Below are positions 8,670 to 16,728 of a DNA stretch of 64,000 nucleotides, one piece after another. Source of the stretch: Paenibacillus pectinilyticus (GTDB lineage Bacteria > Bacillota > Bacilli > Paenibacillales > NBRC-103111); NCBI RefSeq assembly GCF_001700435.1, contig NZ_LYPC01000022.1, forward strand, positions 228,087 through 292,086, written 5' to 3'. The first letter of the stretch is position 1; each line of letters opens with the position of its first letter. A program made the position numbers and the translations under genes. The notes beneath the pieces were generated by a model. The model was not told where the DNA came from and ran no database searches. It was given only the letters and a program-made list of their open reading frames with translations.

Positions 8670-9062
8670 TTACAGTAACTGGGCAATCTCCCACAAATGT
8701 CCGTCCGGATCGGCAAAACAAGCCGTCCTCCGACCCCAGGGGCGCGTTATCGGTCCATTCAATAACGTAACACCCCGCTCTTGCAGCTCATCGCATACCC
8801 GGTCAACGTCTGGCACTTGGATCGTGAGCTGAAACCGCGCGCCATCTCCGGTACCAACCTGAGCCGGCTTAATTAACTCCCAGGCATTCGATTGTTTCAA
8901 CAGATTGATGCTTGTATTTCCATAATCGAACACTGTGCAGTTTTCATCCTCATATAAGATCGTAAGATTGAACGCCTCTTGGTAGAATGCCTTAGATCGA
9001 TACAAATCCTCCACAAACAATGTGATTTCGCTAATTTTGTTCGCCCATTTAACAGTCGTCAT
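8670..9062 (-). CDS. VOC-fold (glyoxalase/bleomycin-resistance) protein
   Basis: 130 residues with two beta-alpha-beta-beta-beta units. Family marks include ISEITLFVEDLYRSKAFYQEAF at the start, RFQLTIQVPDVDRVCDELQERGV in the middle and FADPDGHLWEIAQ at the end, where Glu is the usual metal ligand. The first-half metal position is Glu13 or nearby. Substrate unknown. It is upstream of dinB (24 bp gap), so co-transcription is plausible. Confidence 0.9.
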   Translation of the reverse strand: MTTVKWANKISEITLFVEDLYRSKAFYQEAFNLTILYEDENCTVFDYGNTSINLLKQSNAWELIKPAQVGTGDGARFQLTIQVPDVDRVCDELQERGVTLLNGPITRPWGRRTACFADPDGHLWEIAQLL

Positions 9063-9232
9063 CAGTCATCCGACCCCATTTGCATTTTTTTACAGTCCTA
9101 CTTGGATCATACGAATTGCCCTTTCCATTGTCAATATGAATGCAGATCGCAGCAATGATTTTCGCAAAAAAACGCCTCATTTCCAGGGCACTAATATTTA
9201 TTTAAATTTTGGGCATTAGATTTTAAATAGGC

Positions 9233-9616
9233 TCAAACCGTAATTTCAATTTGATTATTTTCTGGTCCTAAAACGCAACTTTCGTAATAACCATCACCCG
9301 TTGTACGAGGGCCACTTAAGATTGAGTAACCAGCAACTGAAAGCTCCTTAGTTAATAAGTCAACTTTATCTGTGCTGCCGACACTAAAAGCCATGTGGGT
9401 CAGTCCTGTCCTGGTCAACGTTTTGTCTCCATCCGTCATATTCGGCCTAGACATGATTTCTAAAACAGCCCCTTCATCGAAGGTTAGAAAATACGTTTTT
9501 AGCCCAGTCTGAGCATTATAGTATTGATCATTGGATTTGGCATTAAAGAATTGGATGAAAAATTGTTTATTTAGCTCCAGATCATTTACATACATAGCAA
9601 TGTGTGCGATTTTCAC
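9233..9616 (-). CDS. VOC-family protein (lactoylglutathione-lyase-like)
   Basis: 127 residues, VOC fold. Metal-ligand candidates are His5 (IAHIAMYV), Glu in GAVLEIMSR, His in GLTHMAFSVG and Glu in NQIEITV, the four-ligand pattern of glyoxalase I. Its start overlaps the MFS transporter's stop by 4 bp, so the two are translationally coupled and likely serve the same small molecule. Confidence 0.9.
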   Translation of the reverse strand: MKIAHIAMYVNDLELNKQFFIQFFNAKSNDQYYNAQTGLKTYFLTFDEGAVLEIMSRPNMTDGDKTLTRTGLTHMAFSVGSTDKVDLLTKELSVAGYSILSGPRTTGDGYYESCVLGPENNQIEITV

Positions 9617-10833
9617 AGGCTATTCCCCTTCACTAGTTTATTTAAGGTACGATTCACCTTTTCCACACTTATCAACATTAGAGCGAGAAATACGAAGACG
9701 ACGATTGGGAATAGAGATAAACTAATTTGTGATGCAAGAAGTCCAAATAGAGGGGGAAGCAATGTTGTTCCGGTGTATGCAACAGCCATTTGATACCCCA
9801 TTAATTTGGCGGAATTATCGCGTCCGAAGCGAGCAGGCGTTTCGTGCAAAAGTCCAGGATAAATAGGAGCCAGGCCTAATCCAATAAGAATAATTCCAAT
9901 GAGAGAAAATGTACCCGGTAATGGAAGTAGAAGAATGATTGCCCCTACAATGGTTATTATCTGTCCATATCTAATTAACACACGATTACTGACTTCAAGC
10001 GCAATAAATCCGGTTATCAACCTACCTAATGTAATGCCTGCATAATACAAGGAGATCCATCGGGCCGCACTCTCAGCGGATATTCCCCGCGGACCAACCA
10101 GATAACTGGCCCCCCATAATCCTATGGTCATTTCCACGCCACAATAAAATAGGAAAGCAATTAAAGTAGGTTTTACACCTTTGATTTGTAGGATATTTAT
10201 TTTTGTCGGAGGTGAATCGATCGACTCACGTTCTGGTAGATTACTCGTTTCATTCATTTTTAAACGTTCATCTTTACGTTTGGCAGCTACACGTTTCCAT
10301 AGTGGTAGCGTCACAAACAATATAACAACCAGTGAAAACTGAACAATGGATACCGCAACATATCCCCCTCTCCAAAAGCCGTTATCCCTTAGATAGCCTG
10401 ACATTACAATTGGACCCATGGTAGCCCCAACGCCCCAGAAACAATGGAGCCAATTCATGTGATGAGCTTTGTAATTTTCAGCTACATAATGATTTAAAGC
10501 AGCATCAACAGAACCACCACCAAGCCCAAGGGGAATAGCAAAAATAATGAGCCACAGCATGGAAGGTGAAATAGAAAAACCGAGTAACGCTCCTGCTGTT
10601 AATGCGCAACTAATTAGCGTTACTTTTCCGGTTCCCAGACGTCTTACTATAGCACCGCTAGCTAGACTTGAAACAATGGTCCCCGCGGCTATCGTCATGG
10701 ACACAACTCCCGCGGCCCCCATTGATGTCCCTAAGTCTTGCCACATGACAGGCCAAGCCGATCCCAGCAATGAATCTGGAAGACCAAGGCTAACAAATGC
10801 AAGATATATAATGAGTAAAAACCATGTAGCCAT
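9613..10833 (-). CDS. MFS transporter
   Basis: 406 residues with 12 hydrophobic helices and a hydrophilic central loop (residues 190-220, rich in Lys/Glu). The loop-2 motif is degenerate (GAIVRRLGTGKV). The second half has GITLGRLITGFIA. Similar carriers of the FucP/YfmO-like branch export or import sugars and small hydrophobics; the substrate cannot be read. It is coupled to the VOC gene downstream and faces the ROK regulator gene upstream on the same strand. Its promoter carries a perfect 12-bp palindrome. Confidence 0.9.
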   Translation of the reverse strand: MATWFLLIIYLAFVSLGLPDSLLGSAWPVMWQDLGTSMGAAGVVSMTIAAGTIVSSLASGAIVRRLGTGKVTLISCALTAGALLGFSISPSMLWLIIFAIPLGLGGGSVDAALNHYVAENYKAHHMNWLHCFWGVGATMGPIVMSGYLRDNGFWRGGYVAVSIVQFSLVVILFVTLPLWKRVAAKRKDERLKMNETSNLPERESIDSPPTKINILQIKGVKPTLIAFLFYCGVEMTIGLWGASYLVGPRGISAESAARWISLYYAGITLGRLITGFIALEVSNRVLIRYGQIITIVGAIILLLPLPGTFSLIGIILIGLGLAPIYPGLLHETPARFGRDNSAKLMGYQMAVAYTGTTLLPPLFGLLASQISLSLFPIVVFVFLALMLISVEKVNRTLNKLVKGNSL

Positions 10834-10856
10834 AAAATCACTCCCTTTAAAATTAT

Positions 10857-10907
10857 ACTTTATAAAGTAACTTTATTTAGTATGTGCGAATCTTAATTTT
10901 TTGTCAA
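10857..10907 (-). promoter_or_regulatory. Promoter with palindromic operator upstream of MFS gene
   Basis: On the minus strand TTGACA (10907-10902), a 17-base spacer and CATACT (10884-10879) form a sigma-A promoter. Just downstream is the perfect 12-bp palindrome ACTTTATAAAGT (10857-10868), with an extra half-site ACTTTAT at 10870-10876. An operator at this place would block early transcription. The adjacent ROK-family gene is the obvious candidate binder. Confidence 0.65.
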
Positions 10908-10914
10908 TATACGA

Positions 10915-10942
10915 AAGAACCCCTGGAATCTCAGGGGTCTTT
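10915..10942. terminator. Terminator after ROK regulator gene
   Basis: CCCCTG (10920-10925) -gaatct- CAGGGG (10932-10937), with AAAGAA and TCTTTCC flanks. It ends the ROK gene on the minus strand and separates it from the MFS promoter. Confidence 0.75.
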
Positions 10943-10943
10943 C

Positions 10944-11942
10944 CTAATTAAAATGAATATTTGGTACTAACTCTTTTAATGTGAGCACTCGCATGCCCGA
11001 TTCGAAATCCTCTTGAAACGTGCCTTGTTGGATCACTTCGGGATAGCTCGGCATGATATGTTCCTGTTGGTACCTCTCCCACTCGTTTCTCCAGAAACTT
11101 ACGTCTAGCCTGTCTACATAAACGACAACCCTATCAGGCGCAAGTATAGCGTTCACTGTATGGATGAGCTGACATAAGGATTGGACGAATAATGTACTGT
11201 TCATTTGACTCCATTGTTGATCATGTGGGAGAAATTTAATCTCTCCAGCCATCCCGTTTTTACCTTTAACTAAACGCCCATTTAGATAAATGCCCATGCC
11301 TGGAGGATATTTTGTAGGAAAGTAAATGCCAACTAACGACCTATCTTCAGAAAATTCATGGCTCGCATAAAAGCCGCTGACAGCAGCATTAACGTCATTC
11401 TCTACCATAGCCGGTAAGTTAAACTTTGATTCAATTTCTTCAGCTAAACGGATTCCTTTTAATTCGCTATGACTAGTTACTGTCACTTCTCCGTTTACCG
11501 TTTGCCCTGGAATTCCAAGGCCAATCACTTTAACGGAAGGATAAAGATTGAGATAACGTTCAATATGATCGAAAAGGATTTGGCGTTCAAAACGTGGAAC
11601 TAGATGTTCTTCTTTATGTAAAATTCGATTATCTAAGTTAACGACCATAGTGGTAAGGTGTTCGTTACCATGATTTTCTTTTAAACTGATCACAAGTGCT
11701 AGACTAAAATCGTAATTAAAACGATAGGTTAAAGCCGGTCTTCCACCGTTGGAAGGAACCGTTTCATCCTCAAATATCTCGCCCAGTTCGAGTAATTCTT
11801 TAACAAGAGAATTAACAGTGACTACACTGAGGTTAGTTAATTTGGACAGTTGTGGTTTGGTAGCCGTTTCAATTTGCTTAAGTGCTTGACGCACGTTATT
11901 TAAATTAATCTCTTTCATTAAGATAGCATTCGCATTTTTCAC
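10944..11942 (-). CDS. ROK-family transcriptional regulator
   Basis: 332 residues. An N-terminal winged HTH at about 25-60 (TKPQLSKLTNLSVVTVNSLVKELLELG) is followed by a ROK (NagC/XylR-type) domain with VIGLGIPGQTVNGEV, a nucleotide/sugar-binding region around VENDVNAAVSGFY, and KGKNGMAGEIKFLP. The zinc-binding cysteine cluster (CxCGxxGC) common in ROK proteins is absent, so sugar sensing may be altered. The neighbouring MFS/VOC operon and its palindromic operator are likely targets. Confidence 0.87.
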   Translation of the reverse strand: MKNANAILMKEINLNNVRQALKQIETATKPQLSKLTNLSVVTVNSLVKELLELGEIFEDETVPSNGGRPALTYRFNYDFSLALVISLKENHGNEHLTTMVVNLDNRILHKEEHLVPRFERQILFDHIERYLNLYPSVKVIGLGIPGQTVNGEVTVTSHSELKGIRLAEEIESKFNLPAMVENDVNAAVSGFYASHEFSEDRSLVGIYFPTKYPPGMGIYLNGRLVKGKNGMAGEIKFLPHDQQWSQMNSTLFVQSLCQLIHTVNAILAPDRVVVYVDRLDVSFWRNEWERYQQEHIMPSYPEVIQQGTFQEDFESGMRVLTLKELVPNIHFN

Positions 11943-12042
11943 TGTTCTCCCCCTTATTGGTATCTATGTAATTGTATTGTAGACATGTTTCCTTAACAAT
12001 TATCAATTCTACTCGTATATTATTATTTGAACAATCATGTAG

Positions 12043-12108
12043 ACCTAAAAACAGCGACAACCATGGACGAGTAAATAATGTCCTGGATTGTCGCTGCTAA
12101 ATTGGTGT
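12043..12108. terminator. Terminator hairpin; member of a two-copy repeat
   Basis: CAGCGACAA (12052-12060) pairs with TTGTCGCTG (12088-12096), with a further GGAC/GTCC pairing inside. It follows the SDR gene ending at 12118. A diverged copy lies at 3158-3215. Confidence 0.6.
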
Positions 12109-12117
12109 ATCTACTCC

Positions 12118-12942
12118 TTAATTATACCCTTGCATGATCATATCTAAGTATTGCTCGATAGGAAGCGACTTCCGTAGTCCCATTAAATGATTGCCCGCCT
12201 CGCCTACGACCGTCCGGAATTGATTGCTTTCTCCAGTTGCTTGAGCCGCGATGGCATCGACGATAGTTTGTGGATCATCGAGTTGATCTTCAGGACTATT
12301 TGTCATCAAGGTGGCTACCTTGTTCATCAAATCGTCGTAAGCCGTAATGTTCTCATTCTTATTCCAAATGATACTATGCACGAAATTGTTACCTTTGGAA
12401 CCGCCTTGTTCAATGAGTCTAAGCTCGATGTTTAATGGCTTGAGTTCGTAGTAGAGACCTTCTGTTAATCCTTCCAAGGCAAACTTGGACATATTATAGA
12501 GAGAGCCAAGCGGGACTGCTGTAGTTACGCCCATAAAAGAGCTGATATTGATAAACATTCCGCCACCCGCGGCTCTGAAATGAGGTAGAAATTTACGAAT
12601 CACATTGATCGGGCCGCGTACATTCACGGCAAACTGCCAATCAATGGTCTCTTCTGCGGCTAGTTCCAGCGCCCCATACGATCCCATCCCTGCATTATTA
12701 ACTACAACGTCTATTTTCCCAAATGCTGCAATCGCATCAGTCACGGCTGTTTCTACTTCTTTCACATTTGTAACGTCTAGCTTGAAGATTTTAATATTGT
12801 CGTATGCAGTAAGTTCCTTTTCATTCTCCGGTGTGCGCATCGTCGCGGCGACGTTCCATCCGAGCTTCGCGAAATGAATCGCCGTCAATTTCCCTAGTCC
12901 TGAGCTCGTTCCCGTAATAAAAACTGTTTTAGTTGTCATCAT
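12118..12942 (-). CDS. Classical short-chain dehydrogenase/reductase
   Basis: 274-residue SDR with the full classical set: cofactor loop TGTSSGLG (residues 10-17), NNAG (82-85), catalytic Ser135, Tyr149 and Lys153 (YNMSK). A late insertion (QGGSKGNNFVHSIIW) replaces the usual PG motif. It is an NAD(P)-dependent oxidoreductase of unknown substrate. GGAGG is better spaced for the second Met (12939) than the first. It lies 135 bp downstream of the TetR gene on the same strand, with two copies of the putative TetR operator in the gap. Confidence 0.9.
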   Translation of the reverse strand: MMTTKTVFITGTSSGLGKLTAIHFAKLGWNVAATMRTPENEKELTAYDNIKIFKLDVTNVKEVETAVTDAIAAFGKIDVVVNNAGMGSYGALELAAEETIDWQFAVNVRGPINVIRKFLPHFRAAGGGMFINISSFMGVTTAVPLGSLYNMSKFALEGLTEGLYYELKPLNIELRLIEQGGSKGNNFVHSIIWNKNENITAYDDLMNKVATLMTNSPEDQLDDPQTIVDAIAAQATGESNQFRTVVGEAGNHLMGLRKSLPIEQYLDMIMQGYN

Positions 12943-12972
12943 AATTCCTCCGATATTGAATTATTTTTTCTA

Positions 12973-12990
12973 TTGAATGTTCGTTCTATT
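12973..12990. promoter_or_regulatory. Putative TetR operator, site A
   Basis: Core GAATGTTCGTTC (12975-12986), an imperfect dyad of the form GAAYG-WT-CRTTC, directly upstream of the SDR gene's ribosome site. It nearly matches site C at 13704-13715. Confidence 0.6.
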
Positions 12991-13035
12991 AATTATGTTC
13001 TCTTACAATCCAAAAGATTAAGATATACATTTTAT

Positions 13036-13050
13036 ATCGAACGTTCAATC
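13036..13050. promoter_or_regulatory. Putative TetR operator, site B
   Basis: GAACGTTCAATC (13039-13050) matches the consensus of sites A and C at 11 of 12 positions and contains the palindrome GAACGTTC. It lies in the gap between tetR and the SDR gene. Confidence 0.5.
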
Positions 13051-13077
13051 TAATTAGGCTAAAAGAATCAGGCAGAA

Positions 13078-13674
13078 CTAACTGTTCGAACCTTCCTCTT
13101 TGCTTACCGCATTCCAACAAGCAAGGATTACCTTTTCGATATCTTCATTTGTTAGATCGTGTATGTTCTGTTGATATAACTTTAACAGATAGACGATTGA
13201 ACCGTAATGCATGTGAACCATCATGAGCGGCTTAAGCTCAACGAATATACCTTCCTCAACCGCCTGCTTATATAGCTTTTCAAGGGATCCACACCAACCG
13301 CCATTGATGGCTTCCACCTTGGTTTGCTCATAAATATAGGGTGAGAATGAGTACTGCTCGATGAATCGAAATGCCTTTGGATAGTTCCTGCCCAGCTCGA
13401 ATACATTTCTCCATGCCTGCCAAAATTGTTCCTGTATAGAGTTAATCTGGTACAGGTCCTTCGTTACAAACTCACCATTAAACAGAACGATCGCCTTATA
13501 AAGCTCATTGATGATATCTTCCTTACTGCTGAAATAATGATAGATGTTGCCTGTCGAGACGCCGGAATCCTTGGCAATCAGTGACATCGAAGTTGCCTGC
13601 AGCTCTCGGTCGATGATCAGATGCAGTGTTGTCTCCAAGACTGCTTTCTGAACTTTGTTGTATCGTTCGAACAC
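13078..13674 (-). CDS. TetR-family transcriptional regulator
   Basis: About 198 residues. I start at the GTG at 13674 because AAGGAGGA lies just in front of it; an in-frame ATG at 13692 is part of the region before that ribosome site. The N-terminal HTH is residues 20-50 (ATSMSLIAKDSGVSTGNIYHYFSSKEDI). The ligand-binding half has a FIEQYSFSPYIYEQ motif seen in QacR/FadR-like regulators. Three similar dyads, one at its own promoter and two before the SDR gene, indicate autoregulation and control of the SDR. Confidence 0.9.
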   Translation of the reverse strand: MFERYNKVQKAVLETTLHLIIDRELQATSMSLIAKDSGVSTGNIYHYFSSKEDIINELYKAIVLFNGEFVTKDLYQINSIQEQFWQAWRNVFELGRNYPKAFRFIEQYSFSPYIYEQTKVEAINGGWCGSLEKLYKQAVEEGIFVELKPLMMVHMHYGSIVYLLKLYQQNIHDLTNEDIEKVILACWNAVSKEEGSNS

Positions 13675-13701
13675 GGCATTTCCTCCTTCCACATTAGCAG
13701 A

Positions 13702-13717
13702 TCGAATGATCGTTCTA
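13702..13717. promoter_or_regulatory. Putative TetR operator, site C (autoregulatory)
   Basis: Core GAATGATCGTTC (13704-13715), the same GAAYGWTCRTTC pattern as site A, 30 bases upstream of the tetR start. Confidence 0.6.
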
Positions 13718-13769
13718 AGTATAAAATAGAACTTTGCTTAAGTCAACCAGCCAACCTCAGCATCCGCAC

Positions 13770-13799
13770 AAAGCCGAACTCTCTCAGAGTCCGGCTTTT
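13770..13799. terminator. Terminator after VanZ-like gene
   Basis: AAAGCCG-a-ACTC-tctca-GAGT-c-CGGCTTT followed by TATCTCTTT; the stem has one mismatch. It could serve both strands. Confidence 0.75.
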
Positions 13800-13810
13800 A
13801 TCTCTTTACG

Positions 13811-14386
13811 TTACGGCAGTAGTCTGATTCTAAGCCCTAATCTATAAAATAATATCGCTTTACATGCAATGGCAATCAAAATAACAATGAGTACTGTTAG
13901 TACGAGGGTCAAACGCACTTTCTGCTCATCCTTAAAGATCCTTGATAAGACTTTATATACGTATATCCCAATGAATCCACCTAAGGAATTTAAAATAATA
14001 TCATCAATGTCTGTAGCTCCAATTCCAAATATATATTGCAATATCTCAACAAGCAAACTAACAAGAAAAACAATAAGCATACTGATGGATAATCTCTTAT
14101 CCTTTTTTAATAACTGTACATACAGACCTAAAGGCATAAACAAAATAATATTTCCCAATATATTCGTCATTACGATAATAGGTGAAACATGCAGTTCACC
14201 TGATAAATAACTATATATCGTATTAAATGGGATTACATCTAGAGATCTATAGTTTGTTCGATTTGGACTAAATATTGCTAAAGGTGAAACATACTTAAAA
14301 AGAAATATGAGAAGAAACAGATACATATAAGATATGAGAAAAACACCAAACAATATAAATGACGTCATGCGTCCTTTTACAAACAT
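13811..14386 (-). CDS. VanZ-like membrane protein
   Basis: About 191 residues, four to five membrane helices. The VanZ signature is clear: NILGNIILFMPLG, then VEILQYIFGIGATDIDDIILNSLGG. VanZ-like proteins are associated with teicoplanin resistance and with membrane or envelope processes; their reaction is not established. I prefer the ATG at 14386, with a weak GAAAGTGAG site; the GTG at 14443 has no ribosome site. It is not near any van resistance gene, so a housekeeping envelope role is more likely. Confidence 0.85.
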   Translation of the reverse strand: MFVKGRMTSFILFGVFLISYMYLFLLIFLFKYVSPLAIFSPNRTNYRSLDVIPFNTIYSYLSGELHVSPIIVMTNILGNIILFMPLGLYVQLLKKDKRLSISMLIVFLVSLLVEILQYIFGIGATDIDDIILNSLGGFIGIYVYKVLSRIFKDEQKVRLTLVLTVLIVILIAIACKAILFYRLGLRIRLLP

Positions 14387-14509
14387 ACTCACTTTCAACC
14401 CCGTTTCCTTGTTTACACAACATGCCTTCAGGATAAGGAACACTGATTAAATTAGAAGTGGGACAAATATAAAGTTTTTCTTAAATTTCACTTCGCTGAA
14501 GGTATCAGG

Positions 14510-15232
14510 CTAATCTTTTTTTACTTCCTTTAATTGATAATATAAACCGCTAGAGTCCGACCATTCCGCGAAAAGCACACGCTCATGATGCGAAATTCCG
14601 CTAAGTTGCAACAGCTGGTCCACCCACTCCCTGTCTCGACTCAAGCGTTTCAAAGTATCTTCATTGATGCTGCCGTTTTCAATAATGTAAGCGGGAAGAC
14701 TGACGCTGCTCTGCTGGTCTACTGCATTACCGCTGATCTCCTCCGGGTCCTTCTGACGCAGCACACTGATGCTGCCGTTCGTCTCGAATAACGCATAGGC
14801 CACTTCACGCAGTGAGAAGATATTATTTTCCCGAAGCAGCATGCCCAGTTGGGCGAAATCGAGATTATTGCGCTTCATGGCTTTGAAATCAACTATGCCG
14901 TCTCGGATAATCAGATCTGGCGTTCCCGCGGCATAGCGGGACAGTCTGGGGAATAGTGCGATAAACTTTTCCAACCCTAGCGCTAGAAGCGTCCAGATAA
15001 TCAAAGCGAAAAGTAGATGGCTAAGATGAATGTTATCATCATATATCGTATTGCCGACGAGTTCGCTGAGCATTAAAGAGGAAACGAAATCAAAAGCGGT
15101 CAATTGGGAGATTTCTTTTTTCCCTAATAGTCGAGTCATGATCAAAAGACCTATCATAGCGACGATAAGCTTGAGACCGATGCTTACATAAAGATTGGTA
15201 TCCACCTTCATCTTTCCCTTCGAAGTATTCAT
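14510..15232 (-). CDS. DUF421/YetF-type membrane protein
   Basis: 240 residues. Three N-terminal helices (about 15-90) contain the conserved RLLGKKEISQLTAFDFVSSLMLSELVGN, followed by a cytoplasmic DUF421 region with PDLIIRDGIVDFKAMKRNNL and LREVAYALFETNGSISVL. B. subtilis homologues (YetF, YrbG, YkjA) are sporulation-associated or of unknown function. A downstream Met (residue 8) is nearer to an AAGGG site and may be the true start. Confidence 0.9.
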   Translation of the reverse strand: MNTSKGKMKVDTNLYVSIGLKLIVAMIGLLIMTRLLGKKEISQLTAFDFVSSLMLSELVGNTIYDDNIHLSHLLFALIIWTLLALGLEKFIALFPRLSRYAAGTPDLIIRDGIVDFKAMKRNNLDFAQLGMLLRENNIFSLREVAYALFETNGSISVLRQKDPEEISGNAVDQQSSVSLPAYIIENGSINEDTLKRLSRDREWVDQLLQLSGISHHERVLFAEWSDSSGLYYQLKEVKKD

Positions 15233-15368
15233 TCAATTGATAAACTTAAAACTGTGTCTGAAGTCATTTTGCTAGTATGAAAGCTCCCTTATTATATCAT
15301 CTGTTTGCAAATTCAGGATATTATCGGTATCCGCCTTTCTGTAAGACGTAGGAATTGCTGATTATCGC

Positions 15369-15397
15369 AAAAAAAAGCCCCTTTATCAGAGGCTTCT
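15369..15397. terminator. Terminator after SDR gene
   Basis: A-run, then AAGCCcCT-ttatc-AGaGGCTT, then CTCAAC. It ends the SDR gene at 15413 on the minus strand, where it is followed by TTTTTTTT. Confidence 0.75.
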
Positions 15398-15412
15398 CAA
15401 CATTTCTATTCG

Positions 15413-16276
15413 TTATTTGTACATGGTCAAGCTAAAGCGCCACAATTCATCCGCCAATTCTTTCTTATAGTTAGAAGACAATGGCACAATCTCTTTTTTT
15501 TCATTGAACAGTCGGCCACTGATTGTTGAGAGGGTCGGATCCAGTGCCAACTCCCTCCCTATCGGAGCATTTTTCTTAGAGAATAAAGTTCCGGCAATAC
15601 TTCCAATTAACTTTGCAATCCCTGACAAGTCTGCTCCATAATTGGAATCCGTAACATACCCAGGGTGAAACACATTGGCCGTTATCGAGGTGTTCTTTAG
15701 TTGCTCACTTAAAGCAACAGTAAGTAAGACCCTTAACATTAGTGACTCTCCAACTACTCTGAATCCGCTATATTTCGTGCTTTTTTCAAGTTTCGGTAGC
15801 TCTACTTTGCTATGATTAATGACGAATGGAATAGCTCCAACAAGCAGAATTCTGCCTTGCTCGGCGTTTTTTAAGAGAGGTAGCATTTCGTTTATCAGCC
15901 AAAAATGTGCCAAATAATTGATTACAAAATTTTGATCATATCCCTCTTTCGTTACTTTCAAATCCGAATACATAACACCTGCAGCACTAACGAGAATATC
16001 AATATGATCATACTTCGTTTCAAAATCACTACGGAATTTCTTGATATCGTCCAAGGAGCATAAATCGACAGGATAAAATTCAACATGATCGTTGCCAGAT
16101 TCGTTGATTATCTGATTCTTGGCTCGTATTCCTTTTTCTTTATCCCTGCCCAAAATAATTGTTATTATATTTTTCTTCGCTAAATCTAAAGCGGTTTTTT
16201 TTCCCACCCCAGACGTTCCTCCCGATATGACAGCAACTTTACTCTTATGCGCAACATTTTCCAAAGTAATCATCAT
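15413..16276 (-). CDS. SDR-fold protein lacking the usual catalytic residues
   Basis: 287 residues with an SDR fold close to retinol-dehydrogenase-like reductases. The cofactor loop SGGTSGVG (18-25) is intact and SAAG (97-100) replaces NNAG. The usual active site is missing. The catalytic Ser motif reads LLVGA, and where relatives have AYGQSK, this protein has VVGESL, so Tyr becomes Val175 and Lys becomes Leu179. It may be a non-catalytic NAD(P)-binding protein or use other residues. It is divergent from the MerR gene at 16351 and driven by a 19-bp-spacer promoter. Confidence 0.85.
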   Translation of the reverse strand: MMITLENVAHKSKVAVISGGTSGVGKKTALDLAKKNIITIILGRDKEKGIRAKNQIINESGNDHVEFYPVDLCSLDDIKKFRSDFETKYDHIDILVSAAGVMYSDLKVTKEGYDQNFVINYLAHFWLINEMLPLLKNAEQGRILLVGAIPFVINHSKVELPKLEKSTKYSGFRVVGESLMLRVLLTVALSEQLKNTSITANVFHPGYVTDSNYGADLSGIAKLIGSIAGTLFSKKNAPIGRELALDPTLSTISGRLFNEKKEIVPLSSNYKKELADELWRFSLTMYK

Positions 16277-16303
16277 CCTTTACTTATGCTGAGTTATATT
16301 TAC

Positions 16304-16334
16304 AATATAAAGTGTGGAGTTAACTCAATAGCAA
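16304..16334 (-). promoter_or_regulatory. MerR-type promoter with 19-bp spacer and palindrome
   Basis: On the minus strand TTGCTA (16334-16329), a 19-base spacer (16328-16310) and TATATT (16309-16304). The spacer holds the perfect palindrome GAGTTAACTC (16317-16326). The architecture matches the promoter at 4174-4204 and marks the SDR gene as the target of the adjacent MerR protein. Confidence 0.8.
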
Positions 16335-16350
16335 GGAGAGAAAATCTTAC

Positions 16351-16716
16351 ATGGCTAACGATGGAAAATATTTTTCTACGCAACAAACCACAGAATTAAC
16401 TGGTTTATCAAAGGATACGTTACGCTATTACGAGAAAATCGGGATTCTCCAGTTTATTGGAAGAGATTCTAATAACTATCGGATGTATACAAAAGAAGAT
16501 GTCGATTGGCTTATTCTGGTGAAATATTTAAGAGGAATCGGGATCGGAACAACAGAATTTATTGGCGCACAATCCACAAGTTTTAGTAAAAGACGCGAAT
16601 ACCTTGAGAATTATCAAATAAAAATTGAAAATGATATCAAGGAACTCCAGCGGATTAATGAAATTGTAAGCGAAAAGATTGCATTTTTAAAAACTAGGGA
16701 GAATGAGGATTTGTAA
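16351..16716 (+). CDS. MerR-family transcriptional regulator
   Basis: 121 residues. HTH at 10-45 (STQQTTELTGLSKDTLRYYEKIGIL), then a wing with NNYRMYTKEDVDWLILVKYLRGIGI, then a C-terminal coiled-coil helix. No metal-binding Cys cluster. AAGGAG precedes the ATG. It is divergent from the SDR-fold gene and ends 13 bp from the convergent ger operon. Confidence 0.92.
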   Translation: MANDGKYFSTQQTTELTGLSKDTLRYYEKIGILQFIGRDSNNYRMYTKEDVDWLILVKYLRGIGIGTTEFIGAQSTSFSKRREYLENYQIKIENDIKELQRINEIVSEKIAFLKTRENEDL

Positions 16717-16728
16717 AATTAATTATTC

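Noticed and set aside
13811..14386. Glycopeptide resistance gene cluster
   Set aside because: VanZ-like alone; no vanHAX, vanRS or ligase genes nearby.
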